Shown here: piece after piece, positions 34,505 to 43,906 of the stretch
Layout of the letters: every line of letters starts with the position of its first letter
Numbering within the stretch: position 1 is the stretch's first letter
NCBI RefSeq assembly: GCF_023700755.1
Contig: NZ_JAMKOJ010000004.1
Coordinates: forward strand, 62,001-126,000
DNA length: 64,000 nt
Source of the DNA: Allorhizobium sonneratiae
GTDB taxonomy: Bacteria; Pseudomonadota; Alphaproteobacteria; Rhizobiales; Rhizobiaceae
Direction: 5' to 3'
Notes under the pieces: generated by a model
Seen by the model: the letters and a program-made list of their open reading frames with translations, nothing else
What the model was told of the DNA's origin: nothing
Database searches by the model: none
Position numbers and translations under genes: made by a program

Positions 34505-35713
34505 TCAAGAGGGTTTTCGCAGGCCTAGCGAAACGAAGAGCGCGAGCGCCAGACATTGCAACACACTGGCAAGCGCGAAAGGAGCACCCGGAAACCTGAC
34601 GGGAAAAACAGGCGACGTGAAGTGATAGAAGGTTGTCGTCATGATGAGCGGACCGACAATCATGCCAACAGCGGAAACGGATTGAAACAGCCCCTGTAAT
34701 TCACCCTGCTCGTTGCCGTGCACTCTTTGGCTGGCAAGGCCGTTCAAGGCGGGGCCGGCAATGGCACCAAAGGCGGAAAACGGGGCAAGGGCAAAAATAT
34801 TCCATCCATGCGTGGCAAGCGCGATCACCGCGAATGAAATGATATCCACCGCAAAGCCTATGATCACCGTGCGGTACTCGCCCAGTTTCGGGACGATGAT
34901 ACGAATGAACACACCCTGTACGATGAACAGCGCAACACCGAATGTGCTGAGAGATATGCCAATCATAGCCGGGGACCAACCGAAATTCATTTCGGAATAA
35001 TAGGCCCAGACCGAGGGAAACACATAGAAGGCAACGGCATTGATGAATGCCACGCACATCAGGCCAATCATGCCTTTCATTCGGCCAAGATGGAGAAAGG
35101 CGCCAACAGGGTTGGCACGCTTCCAGTCAAAGGCGCGGCGATTGGCAGCGCTGACGGTTTCTGGCATGACAAGAAAGCCGAACATCATGTTGAGGGCCGC
35201 CAGAATGCCCGCGCACAAAAACGGTGCCCGGGGGCCGCTTTGCCCCAGCAATCCCCCCACGACAGGGCCCATGATAAAGCCAAGGCCGAAAGCAGCACCA
35301 AGAAGACCGAAGTTCTTTGCTTCTTCCCCCTCTTCAGAGATATCTGCAAAGCAGGCATAGGCTGTGGTATGTGTGGCCGCAGCCATGCCTGCCACGCCAC
35401 GCGCGGCCACCACAAACCAGATGCTCGGCGCAAAGGCTGTCACCAGGCAATCAATAGACATGACCAGAAGTGACATCAGCATGACAGGCCTTCGCCCGAA
35501 GCGATCCGAGAGGCTGCCAATTATCGGCCCACATAAAAACTGCATGACGGCAAAAAGCGTGGTGAGAGCCCCACCCCACAAGGCGGCAGAACGAATCGAG
35601 CCCCCTTCAAGTTCGACCAGCAGATTGGGTATCACCGGCAAGATCAAGCCGATGCCAAGAGCATCAATAACAACAGTGACTAAAATGAAAAACCGTGGCA
35701 AGAATCGGGTCAT
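34505..35713 (-). CDS. MFS drug/product exporter (TetA-like)
   Basis: This 402-residue inner-membrane protein with about 12 helices belongs to the DHA1/TetA branch of the major facilitator superfamily. The motif-A loop after helix 2 reads GSLSDRFGRRPVMLMSL, helix 1 carries DALGIGLILPVIPNLL, and the antiporter region contains GLGFIMGPVVGGLLG. Proton-driven export is the family role. An AGGAG site precedes the ATG at 35713; an upstream in-frame start is rejected. In this locus it is most simply an exporter or self-resistance pump for the synthase product, though tetracycline-like substrates are possible. Confidence 0.85.
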   Translation of the reverse strand: MTRFLPRFFILVTVVIDALGIGLILPVIPNLLVELEGGSIRSAALWGGALTTLFAVMQFLCGPIIGSLSDRFGRRPVMLMSLLVMSIDCLVTAFAPSIWFVVAARGVAGMAAATHTTAYACFADISEEGEEAKNFGLLGAAFGLGFIMGPVVGGLLGQSGPRAPFLCAGILAALNMMFGFLVMPETVSAANRRAFDWKRANPVGAFLHLGRMKGMIGLMCVAFINAVAFYVFPSVWAYYSEMNFGWSPAMIGISLSTFGVALFIVQGVFIRIIVPKLGEYRTVIIGFAVDIISFAVIALATHGWNIFALAPFSAFGAIAGPALNGLASQRVHGNEQGELQGLFQSVSAVGMIVGPLIMTTTFYHFTSPVFPVRFPGAPFALASVLQCLALALFVSLGLRKPS

Positions 35714-35739
35714 GCGCTCCTGTGACCTTTTTCGCTGAG

Positions 35740-35784
35740 AGCATGATCCGACCGGCGTGAAACGAGGATCGATTGGATGATGCT
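35740..35784. repeat. Dispersed palindrome, AGCATGATCCGA type
   Basis: The imperfect inverted repeat starts AGCATGATCCGACCGG and closes with TCGATTGGATGATGCT. It is followed near 35805-35830 by the AAAATCGATTTTCGG / AATATCCGATGCATG block. It separates the exporter gene from the membrane protein upstream, so these two may not share a transcript. Confidence 0.5.
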
Positions 35785-35951
35785 TAAAAAATAAAAGGTA
35801 AAAATCGATTTTCGGAAATATCCGATGCATGAACAATAACGTGACGGACCGGATCGATTCCGTTTCCGCTGCATTGCGGTCATATCGTCATCCCATATGC
35901 ATGGGCAGTAACGATGTCATGCCCAAGGTCATCAAACAGGTATAGGCTCGA

Positions 35952-36473
35952 TCAACGGGCCGAGGGCGCCGCACGACCCGAGAGAGCCTGGCTGACCTGA
36001 AAACCGGACATGCCCCAGAAAATACCATCCACCAGACCTGAAACACCACCGTAGACAAGAAGAAAAGCGGTGTTTGCGTCGAGTGTCGGCGACAGCGCGA
36101 TGGCAACACTCATCACATATTTGAAGGAAATGGAGATCAGCACGAGGATCAGGGTGATCGGTGAACCGGGCCGATGAATGAGGCCTGTTTCACTGTCGCG
36201 ATAGCTGGATGGCAGCGGACGGACCAGATTGGCCCCAAAAGGCAGGCCCACCAGCAGAAGGATAAAGAAGCTGGTAAAAGCCACCTCGCTCATTCCGAAG
36301 TCGGCATGCATAATGATCAACGACCAGACCAGGAAGATCACCGGCATCAGGAACATGCGCTTGAGGCTCTGTGCCCGGGGAGACAACGCCTTGATGCCGC
36401 GCAAGATCAGATAAGCGAACAAGACCCAGACCCAGGTGGGTGTATTGCTTAAAACGGCGAGAACGAACTGCAT
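35952..36473 (-). CDS. Four- to five-helix membrane protein (DUF6622-like)
   Basis: The 173-residue protein has hydrophobic segments near the N-terminus (WVWVLFAYLILRGIKALSPR), then FLMPVIFLVWSLIIM, VAFTSFFILLLVGLPFGANL, ITLILVLISISFKYVMSVAI and FLLVYGGVSGLVDGIFWGMS. It resembles a family of bacterial membrane proteins without known role. The ATG at 36473 with AAGGAAG upstream is preferred to a GTG two codons before it. It follows the stand-alone acyltransferase gene after 37 bases and may be part of that operon. Confidence 0.6.
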   Translation of the reverse strand: MQFVLAVLSNTPTWVWVLFAYLILRGIKALSPRAQSLKRMFLMPVIFLVWSLIIMHADFGMSEVAFTSFFILLLVGLPFGANLVRPLPSSYRDSETGLIHRPGSPITLILVLISISFKYVMSVAIALSPTLDANTAFLLVYGGVSGLVDGIFWGMSGFQVSQALSGRAAPSAR

Positions 36474-36510
36474 TGTCACTTCCTTGCGTTATGACGTGAA
36501 TGAAAATCTG

Positions 36511-38538
36511 TCAGAGTATGCAGGAGAACGATTTTACCGTTTCAGTCCGGCAACCATATGTTGGGGAGACATCTGCCGTGAGCGATGATAGCAGTCTATC
36601 CCCTTTCAGGGCCACATTGGCGGGCTGAAACCAGTTTTCAGGTTTTGGTGAAAAGCCAGCCACGTGCAATTGCGCCAGTGCCGCCATCATGACATACCAG
36701 CCGTCCTGATCGCGTCGGTCGCACTCAACCACCATGGCTGAGCCAGAAGGCAGCGTCTCGCGCGCCATGGCCGCAAGCTGTCCCCGTGGCCCGACATCAA
36801 TGAACAGATTGATTCCTTTATCTGAGAGCAAATCAATGGATTCACGAAAGCGCACCGGCGTCACATACTGTTGTGTTGCCATGCTGCGCAACGCCTTTGG
36901 ATTGTCTCCCGGCAGCGTCGTCAGCGCACTGCAGCTAAAGACGGGAAGGCGGCCTTTCTGAAAGGGAATCTGATCCAGAACCTCGCGCATCGAGGGCAGT
37001 TCGGGGGCAAAATGGGGCGTATGATAAGAACGGTCGTTGGGAAGTGGCAAAACAATTGCCCCTTTTGCCTCCAGAAGAGGGCGGGCCGCCTGGATCGCAT
37101 CAAACGCGCCGTAAAGCACAAAATTGAACGGACTGTTGGAGGCAACAAGATCAAGGTCAAGAGCGATATTTGCCAATGCATCATGGAGCCGATCCGGTTC
37201 TGCGAAAGTGACTGACAGGGTGGCACCCAGCGGGATCTCGCCGCGGGACAACCCGCCTTGGCCTGCGGTTGCAATACCGGCAATACGCTCAAACAGATCC
37301 GTTATGCTTCGATAGGCCGCCACGCCACTGGCAATCATGGCGGCATTTTCGCCATTGCTATAACCGCACAGAATATCGGCTTCGATCCCCGCCAGACGCA
37401 GAGCATGGTAGAGTGCTACAGATCCAATCATCCCATGCACGCCGCCGCCTTCCAGCGCATAGATGGACTGAAGATGCTGGCGCTCGGCGTCCGTCTCACC
37501 TTTGATCGGCAGATGCCGCAGCGGACAGGGATGAATGCCTTGGCCATAAATTTGGCTGAGTTCATAAAACCAGCTGCGGACAACAGGGATATGTCTTTCA
37601 TGCGCGCAAAGCATTGCAGGATATTGCGCCCCATGGCCGGGAAACATCACCGCTATCCGTGGGTTATCGATGGGAGATGGGCTATACCAGAGACCGTTCT
37701 GCTGGCGTCTTTGTCGCTCGGGATTGCGCTCTAACCAGGCAATGGCCTGATGGATGCGCGTTCTGAACGTTGCATCATCCTCGGCCACGATCGCAAGCCG
37801 GAAAGGTCTTGGGCCTTCACCCAACTCTTCGCAGAGAAAAGGCGCGGTTTTCGGCAATCCCATGTTCCACGCAATCAGCCGCTCCTTCAAAGCCGCAGGT
37901 GATGTCGCGCTCAACAGAAAAAGCCGTGCACGACCCGGCTCAACAGGTGGATTGGCCATTGGCCTCAGCCCCAGTGTCTCGCCGGCAGTCAGCGCAAATT
38001 CGACGGGTTCGCGAACATGCACCGGAATGGCTTCATGGGCGACAATGGCAGGGCCGCCCGGAGGCTGGCTGGCAAGTGCGCTGTTTGCCGGCAAAAGGCC
38101 TTGCAGCACGGCAAAAACGGCGGCGGCCAAGCGGCTCCTTTGGCTTGTGCCGGGAAGTGTGACATTCAGGACGCCTCCCTGAAAACCGAAACGAAGCTGT
38201 CCTTCCTCCCTGTTGGCGGGGCGACCGGTCGCGTTGATGAGATCGACCTGCATCAAGGCCTGGCGGTGCTGGCGGCTGCTGAAACGCAAACGAAGATCAG
38301 GCTCGCCGTTCTCATGTCGCAGGATCAGCACGATCGCTGCGCCATTGCCCTGCTCGGAGCGATGCCAAAGGGTTATCAACTCGCTGAAGAGGGCCTCGTC
38401 TCGATCGACGATCAACACGCTTTCACTCAGGAGCGGCGTATTTTGCAGGACCTCCAAAAGCCAAAGACAGGGAACGGAAGCCGCAGGCTTCTGTTTTTTC
38501 AGCCCAATGGCGTCAGCGGACTCCCTATGATCCATCAT
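36511..38538 (-). CDS. Stand-alone acyltransferase protein of the synthase (PfaB-like)
   Basis: The 675-residue protein loads or edits acyl groups for the large synthase. Residues from about 305 onward form an acyltransferase: PGHGAQYPAM, nucleophile Ser394 in CGYSNGENAAMIASG, the acyl-pocket histidine in NDRSYHTPHFAPEL, and FIDVGPRGQLAAMARETLP. The first 300 residues have no catalytic motif I can name; they include a linker of the kind that joins ketosynthase to acyltransferase (RARLFLLSATSPAALKERL) and may be a decayed ketosynthase side. The start overlaps the stop of the AT-DH gene (ATGA), so both are co-translated. Confidence 0.82.
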   Translation of the reverse strand: MMDHRESADAIGLKKQKPAASVPCLWLLEVLQNTPLLSESVLIVDRDEALFSELITLWHRSEQGNGAAIVLILRHENGEPDLRLRFSSRQHRQALMQVDLINATGRPANREEGQLRFGFQGGVLNVTLPGTSQRSRLAAAVFAVLQGLLPANSALASQPPGGPAIVAHEAIPVHVREPVEFALTAGETLGLRPMANPPVEPGRARLFLLSATSPAALKERLIAWNMGLPKTAPFLCEELGEGPRPFRLAIVAEDDATFRTRIHQAIAWLERNPERQRRQQNGLWYSPSPIDNPRIAVMFPGHGAQYPAMLCAHERHIPVVRSWFYELSQIYGQGIHPCPLRHLPIKGETDAERQHLQSIYALEGGGVHGMIGSVALYHALRLAGIEADILCGYSNGENAAMIASGVAAYRSITDLFERIAGIATAGQGGLSRGEIPLGATLSVTFAEPDRLHDALANIALDLDLVASNSPFNFVLYGAFDAIQAARPLLEAKGAIVLPLPNDRSYHTPHFAPELPSMREVLDQIPFQKGRLPVFSCSALTTLPGDNPKALRSMATQQYVTPVRFRESIDLLSDKGINLFIDVGPRGQLAAMARETLPSGSAMVVECDRRDQDGWYVMMAALAQLHVAGFSPKPENWFQPANVALKGDRLLSSLTADVSPTYGCRTETVKSFSCIL

Positions 38539-41500
38539 CCGGCATTCTCCCCTGAAACCGCGAGCAGATAGCCACCATGCTCTGCAAACCAGACATGCAG
38601 GTTTGTGTCTCCCATTCTGATCTGCGCCCCGTCTGACGAAAGCTGGCTCAGGACGGCCAAGGCTGGGTCTGAATCCGGCACGGCCTGTTTTGCGGCAGCA
38701 AGAGCCGTATTGCGATAGACATCCGCACTGTCTGCTCCTTTCAAGACGGCCAGAGCAACCCCGCATGCGGCCTCTTTTGCCAGGACCAAGGCGACAGCCG
38801 CACCGTGGACCGATGCGATGCGCACAGCCTGCGCAATGCCATCCTGTCTTTGAATGGTGAATCCGGTTCGTTCATGCTGGATGATTTCAATCTGGCTCAG
38901 CTCGCGCTCGCCAACAGGTGCCAATGCGGCCGATGCTTCCTTGGCGACAATCCGCGACAGCATGAAGTCAACACGCTGCACTCCCTTTTCCGGCAAGGCA
39001 TACCAGCTTTGGCGCTCTGCCGCAGTGAACGCCACATGGGCCATGGCTCTTTGAAAGATAGCATCCGACTGCTGCAGAAAGCCCGGTGTCCATTCACTGA
39101 TAAGCCGTAGATGATAAGGCCCGACATTGACGGTTTGCGATGCATCCGACCGATCCGCAATGCTGTAGAGCATGGTGATATAGCTTGGAGGAAGCTCATA
39201 AGGTTTCAGATTGAGACCACTGACCTTGACCATAACCTGACCTGTTTCGGGGTCTGAAAGATCGGCTGCGGTTGATAGGCGTCCAAAACCACGCTGGCAT
39301 TCCATATGCATGGCAAAGACATGGTCTTCCGGCTGCGGTGGGCTATGAATATCAATAGAATCAATTGTATAGGGAAAGGCCGTAAAGTGGGAATCATCCA
39401 CCTGCGTGAACCAGTAGGCAAGCCCCTGGGCAACGCCATCGATGAGATGACCATGCGTGGCAGCATCAGGATGAGCGCCATGGCGGACAATCCAGCGCGC
39501 AGGTGGCTGAACCACCCGCATTTGCATTCCCTTATCCGACCAGCCGTCCAGCCGTCGCAGAATATCGAAAGAACGTCCGTGGAAGAGCCAGCGGTCACGG
39601 TATTCGTCAAGATCGAAGCGGCGGGCACTGGCGATCAGCGGCCCGAGATCACGGACGGTTCCGCCCCGCGCATAGGCGGCGGCAAACAGCACGATGGCAT
39701 CGAAAGCCTTGAGACGCTCTCCCTTTTGCACATCGTAAATCACCACATGGGCACGATCCGGCCCCTGCCGGGTCACCTTGATTTCAAGGTCGAGCGTGCC
39801 ATGGTCCAGCGCGAGCCAGCGGTGGCCATTGGCCGAGCGAATACCGGTGACAACACCAGGCAAGATTTCGCGGGCCGCCAGAGCGCAAAGCTCCACACTG
39901 GTGGCAAAGGGAACCACAGGCAGTCCCGATGCCCGACGTTCGGTTGGGCGCGCTGAGAGGGTATGATCCCGCAGGAATGGATCGTCTTTCGTCAGACGGA
40001 GCGTGCAAACAGCACCGTCAGCGGTTTGTTGGACCCGATCGAACAGGCTTGCCCGGCTGCTGTCTTGCCGGATCGGTTTTGACAAGGGTTTTGACAAGGG
40101 TGCGGCTATCGCCGGAGCATGAGAGACAGCAGACACCCTTTGTCCTGCAAAAATGGCGCCCGCAATGCGGGTCTGCTGATCGAGAAAATCCCGCATCAGG
40201 TCGAAATAATCTTCCGCAAGACGGGCGCGGACGGCTCCATGCCCACGCAGCGCCGTCAGCTGGACCGGTGCCGCGACCGTCTGATCCTTCGAACGGGAAA
40301 TGGCATCCGCAACAGCGGTGACGTCTGCTCTTGCCGCACGACTGTCATTTGCCGCGGATGGTCCCACCTTTTGCTTTTCAGCCGGTGCGCTGTCTGTTGT
40401 CACAGAGGCTATGGTGCGCGCGCCGTTTGACACGTCGAGCGGTGGGATCGACAGATCCACATCATCACGTTCCCTGAGCAGGGTCTGAAAATCGACAGCA
40501 GCACCGGAGATGAAAAGCTGGCCCACAGCCCTCAAAAACTGATGTAACGAAGGGCGCAGCCGGCTATCCAGCGCAAAACAGTGACGTGAGGAATCGGCAA
40601 TGACGCTCTCTGCAAAGCCGGAGAGCAGTGCCTGCGGGCCGATATCAACAAATGCCTGAATGCCGTCCGCCTGCATTTTTTCGACAGTCGCACCGAAACG
40701 CACGGTCTTGATCCATTGCTCGGCGGCCAGTTCCGCCACCTGACGGGGCGCAGATGGAAAGCGATCCACCCTCGCCGCGCTGTAGAGGGCGATTTCGGGA
40801 GATGCAATGCAGCATCGTCTCAGGCTGGACAGCAGACGGCCATGAATGGCCTGCATCAGCGGTGAATGATAGGCCTGATTAAAGGGAACGGCTGAAACGA
40901 AGGCTCCGGTTGCCTTCATGCGTGTTTCAAACTGATCTGCAAGACCGCTATGCACATGGACGATCAACTGCCGGGGACAATTATCGAGCATGATATGGGC
41001 TTGATTGCCGAACTGTTTGAGAACGGCGTCCACCTCTGCCCTGTCCGTGGCCAGAATACCGCTGATACGAACGCCAGAAGCATGCTTACTCGTGTCGACA
41101 TGGCGAAATTCTGCTGCGTTTTCTCCGATATAGCCAATGTTGCGCATCAATTCGCGGGACCCGAACACACCAGCATAGGCAAGTGCCGTGGTCTCCCCGT
41201 TTGAATGACCCAGAACCGCATCGGCCTTGATCCCGATCTCTTCCAGAAGGAAAGCCAGAGCAAGCCCGCAGATCAGCGAGGCAATACCGCCGCTCGACAG
41301 GGCATTGAGCGCAGCCGGATCAGCATCCGGCAAAATGGCTTTCGAGGGGCGCGGAGCGCCATCCGCCGAAGGTGGCGTGATGGCGTCCAAATGGGCAAGA
41401 GCCTGACGCAGGCGGGGAAAAGCGGCAATCAAATCCGCCAGCATACCGGCATATTGCGCCCCCTGCCCCGGAAACAGAAAGCCAACACGCAGATGCTCGG

Positions 41501-41783
41501 CAGCTTTCGGTGTATAGCTGGTTCCATTGTTGCTCATGAACGCGCTATCAGGGGTCTTGCCAATCCGCTTGAGCGCGGACGAAAGCCGCTCACCCGCCTC
41601 TTGCGGTGTCGATGCCACAAGAGCGAGGCGAACGGCACCATGACTGCCCCCCATCTCTCGAGGCAACAGAGGGATCAGGGTCTTGCTCGTCTCAAGCGCG
41701 GCAAGCAGGGCTTGCCCTTTGCGCATGAGATCTGCAGTGCTGGCACCCGACAAGGCTAAAAGGTGATGCGGTGCTTCGGTCAT
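38535..41783 (-). CDS. AT - dehydratase - PPTase-like protein of the synthase
   Basis: This 1082-residue protein supplies functions absent from the large synthase. The N-terminal acyltransferase has PGQGAQYAGML, Ser194 in GHSNGETTALAYAG, His in NQAYHSPLMQ and FVDIGPQALLSGFAE. The middle hot-dog dehydratase has catalytic His607 in DPFLRDHTLSA and the second-half acidic motif HLIDGVAQGLAYW. The last 200 residues recall the PPTase-like domain that ends some iterative synthases: WYALPEKGVQRVDFMLSRIV followed by AKEASAAL, then IASVHGAAVALVL. The usual GxDxE-type metal residues read GVALAV, so this part is probably inactive. It overlaps the stand-alone AT gene. Confidence 0.83.
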   Translation of the reverse strand: MTEAPHHLLALSGASTADLMRKGQALLAALETSKTLIPLLPREMGGSHGAVRLALVASTPQEAGERLSSALKRIGKTPDSAFMSNNGTSYTPKAAEHLRVGFLFPGQGAQYAGMLADLIAAFPRLRQALAHLDAITPPSADGAPRPSKAILPDADPAALNALSSGGIASLICGLALAFLLEEIGIKADAVLGHSNGETTALAYAGVFGSRELMRNIGYIGENAAEFRHVDTSKHASGVRISGILATDRAEVDAVLKQFGNQAHIMLDNCPRQLIVHVHSGLADQFETRMKATGAFVSAVPFNQAYHSPLMQAIHGRLLSSLRRCCIASPEIALYSAARVDRFPSAPRQVAELAAEQWIKTVRFGATVEKMQADGIQAFVDIGPQALLSGFAESVIADSSRHCFALDSRLRPSLHQFLRAVGQLFISGAAVDFQTLLRERDDVDLSIPPLDVSNGARTIASVTTDSAPAEKQKVGPSAANDSRAARADVTAVADAISRSKDQTVAAPVQLTALRGHGAVRARLAEDYFDLMRDFLDQQTRIAGAIFAGQRVSAVSHAPAIAAPLSKPLSKPIRQDSSRASLFDRVQQTADGAVCTLRLTKDDPFLRDHTLSARPTERRASGLPVVPFATSVELCALAAREILPGVVTGIRSANGHRWLALDHGTLDLEIKVTRQGPDRAHVVIYDVQKGERLKAFDAIVLFAAAYARGGTVRDLGPLIASARRFDLDEYRDRWLFHGRSFDILRRLDGWSDKGMQMRVVQPPARWIVRHGAHPDAATHGHLIDGVAQGLAYWFTQVDDSHFTAFPYTIDSIDIHSPPQPEDHVFAMHMECQRGFGRLSTAADLSDPETGQVMVKVSGLNLKPYELPPSYITMLYSIADRSDASQTVNVGPYHLRLISEWTPGFLQQSDAIFQRAMAHVAFTAAERQSWYALPEKGVQRVDFMLSRIVAKEASAALAPVGERELSQIEIIQHERTGFTIQRQDGIAQAVRIASVHGAAVALVLAKEAACGVALAVLKGADSADVYRNTALAAAKQAVPDSDPALAVLSQLSSDGAQIRMGDTNLHVWFAEHGGYLLAVSGENAG

Positions 41784-41787
41784 GCGT

Positions 41788-42450
41788 TTATGCCGGCTTG
41801 CGGATCAGAAGTTCAAAACCAAGGGCAGCCATGCCGTCTGCGACATTGATCTCACTGACCGCAGCAAGATCGGCTTCGCGCACCAGCGCCCGCACCTCGT
41901 CAAGGGTGAATTTCTCGTCCAGCGTGGTTGGAGAATAGCCCACCTTGGCACGCATTTCATTGAATGCCTTGAGGATTTCGGCTGGTGCATCGCGGCGCGG
42001 GTCGTGAATGATGGCAATACCACCGGGCTTGAGCACCCGGGCCATATCCTTCAGCGCCACAACAGGTTTTTCCAGATGGTGCAGCGTTGCGCGGCAGACC
42101 AGAACATCGACGCTGGCATCGGGCAATGGCAGAGCATGGGCATCGCCCTTGAGAATCTTGATGCGGTCCTTGTAGACACCGGCCTGAATGCGTTGATTGC
42201 CGCGCTCCACCATATCGTCGAAATATTCAAAGCCAATCAGACTGAAGCCATCATATTCGCCGTAGCCCGCGACCAGTTCGGGAATGACACCTGTGCCTGT
42301 GCCCACATCCACAAAACAACGATCCCCTGCCAATTCGGGCTTCAGCTCAACGGCGCGCTGTACCACCAGCTCATCCCACGGCCCCATGGCCTGGGAAGCA
42401 TAGGCGTCATATTGATCGGCATCGTGCAGGTTTCTCAGGTTCTTTCTCAT
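41788..42450 (-). CDS. SAM-dependent methyltransferase (class I)
   Basis: The 220-residue protein has the AdoMet-binding motif CFVDVGTGTGVIPELVAGYG (about residues 45-64), an acidic loop IKILKGDAHALPLPDASVDV and LVCRATLHHLEKPVVALKDM, the Methyltransf_11 pattern, followed by RVLKPGGIAIIHDP. It sits between the citrate-synthase-like and AT-DH genes with gaps of only 3-4 bases, so it is part of the operon. It probably methylates the synthase product or a precursor; the acceptor atom is unknown. Confidence 0.85.
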   Translation of the reverse strand: MRKNLRNLHDADQYDAYASQAMGPWDELVVQRAVELKPELAGDRCFVDVGTGTGVIPELVAGYGEYDGFSLIGFEYFDDMVERGNQRIQAGVYKDRIKILKGDAHALPLPDASVDVLVCRATLHHLEKPVVALKDMARVLKPGGIAIIHDPRRDAPAEILKAFNEMRAKVGYSPTTLDEKFTLDEVRALVREADLAAVSEINVADGMAALGFELLIRKPA

Positions 42451-42453
42451 CGC

Positions 42454-43623
42454 TTAAATCCAATCTTTTGGTAATGAATGAAGATGTTCCCGTGCGATCC
42501 GGCTGGTGACACCGAATGCTGGTTTCGTCCGCCGTTCCAGACAGTGGGCCAGCATGGCCACTGCCCTTGAGCAGAGCGACAATGCTGCCGCTGTTTTCGG
42601 ATCGGTAATGCCACAGGCAATGAACACTGTTGCCATGGCAGAATCGATGTTCGGCAAGAGATCAAGGCTTGACCTGGCTTCCACCTGCAGCGCCTCGAAC
42701 GCAGACAGAACGGCACTGCCTTCGAGAAGCGGCCGTGCGGCGGCAATCAATACATCCGGGCGTGGATCCTTGTTGAACAACGGGTGGCCAAAGCCGGGAA
42801 GACGCAAACCGTTTTCCCGGATATGCGCCACCGCCCGTTTGGCGGCCTCATTGGCGGACAAGCCTTGCTCCATCGCCGACAACATGGTGAGCAGAACACG
42901 GACAGCATATTCGGTTGCTCCGATATGCATCGGTCCTCCGGCCCCAAAACCGGCAGAGACGGCATGGCGCAATGGCACGCCGGTCCCGATCGAAATACGG
43001 GGGATCATCACGCTGGGAGGCAGATAGCCGAAACCGCCATGCCACCCCACCAGGGCCCGTTCCAATCCCAGAGACGCGCTGCGCTGTGCGGCCAGAGGAT
43101 GATGATCCTCGACAAAGAGGCGGTGAAGCCTGCTTACAAAATCCAGCCCCTGACCCTGATCCTGCCCTTGTCCTTGTGCAGCCTGCATGCCTGCCAAGGC
43201 CACCTTTGCCGTATCGGGTCCGGTCGCAAATCGCAGCATCACCGGCAAGACGGCAATCAACGCCAAGGCTTCCCCGATGTCTGGCGCGATATCCAGATCG
43301 GCAAGGGTGGCCTCATCAAGCGAAAAAGGAGACGGGACCAGCAAGCCTGCGGCCACGGCCTCAATGGCCGAACTGCCCAAAAGGGCTGCACGGGCAGACA
43401 ATGCCAGAGCAGGTTCATCCCCGCTCAATCGCGCGAGCAGACGACAAAAGCCACGATCAAGAATGTCGCCACGGGCTCCATCCCGCCCCTTGCCTGTCAA
43501 AATATGGAGGATGGCCTCTGTGTAGCGGTAGGACGCTATAATCTCGGCCAGATCGACACCACGAACCTCCAAACCATCCGGATCGATGGACACACCATCA
43601 ATGCTGGTGCCGTGATAACGCAT
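42454..43623 (-). CDS. Citrate synthase-family protein
   Basis: Citrate synthase-type enzymes condense an acyl-CoA with a 2-keto acid such as oxaloacetate, or catalyse the reverse cleavage. The 389-residue protein has the family regions GFGAGGPMHIGATEYAV and LRLPGFGHPLFNKDPRPDVL with the active-site histidine, and a C-terminal ACGITDPKTAAALSLCSRAV. Length and the GFGHPLF motif match the short citryl-CoA-lyase/methylcitrate-like group rather than the housekeeping enzyme. A Gln-Gly repeat (QGQGQDQGQG) is inserted near residue 155. I start at 43623, after GGAAAG. It heads the synthase accessory operon, so it may add a carboxylated unit to the lipid chain. Confidence 0.78.
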   Translation of the reverse strand: MRYHGTSIDGVSIDPDGLEVRGVDLAEIIASYRYTEAILHILTGKGRDGARGDILDRGFCRLLARLSGDEPALALSARAALLGSSAIEAVAAGLLVPSPFSLDEATLADLDIAPDIGEALALIAVLPVMLRFATGPDTAKVALAGMQAAQGQGQDQGQGLDFVSRLHRLFVEDHHPLAAQRSASLGLERALVGWHGGFGYLPPSVMIPRISIGTGVPLRHAVSAGFGAGGPMHIGATEYAVRVLLTMLSAMEQGLSANEAAKRAVAHIRENGLRLPGFGHPLFNKDPRPDVLIAAARPLLEGSAVLSAFEALQVEARSSLDLLPNIDSAMATVFIACGITDPKTAAALSLCSRAVAMLAHCLERRTKPAFGVTSRIAREHLHSLPKDWI

Positions 43624-43860
43624 GACGATCTTTCCTTTTCCGGTGAACAATCGATGTCCGGTGAACGATCAAGCTCCGCATGACGGGAGAACCACGATGA
43701 TCTGTCAGGGCACTATCGGCCGGGCTGGCGGGAAACGGCAATACTGCATTTCAACTGTATGGCGAACCTCGTCCCCGGCTCGATAGAACGTCTGAAACGC
43801 TCATCTCTACGGATGCTGAGCGCTGAAAAGAGGCGCACGAATTGCAGGCAACCGGGAACG

Positions 43861-43890
43861 CCTTACCCCTGAATGCCTTACCCCTGAATG
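43861..43890. repeat. Tandem 15-bp duplication upstream of the ACP gene
   Basis: CCTTACCCCTGAATG is present twice without spacer, ending 16 bases before the ACP start and just before the AAGGAG ribosome site. It lies in the divergent 283-base region between the citrate-synthase-like gene and the ACP gene. Confidence 0.7.
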
Positions 43891-43906
43891 ACAAGGAGCC
43901 ACGACC

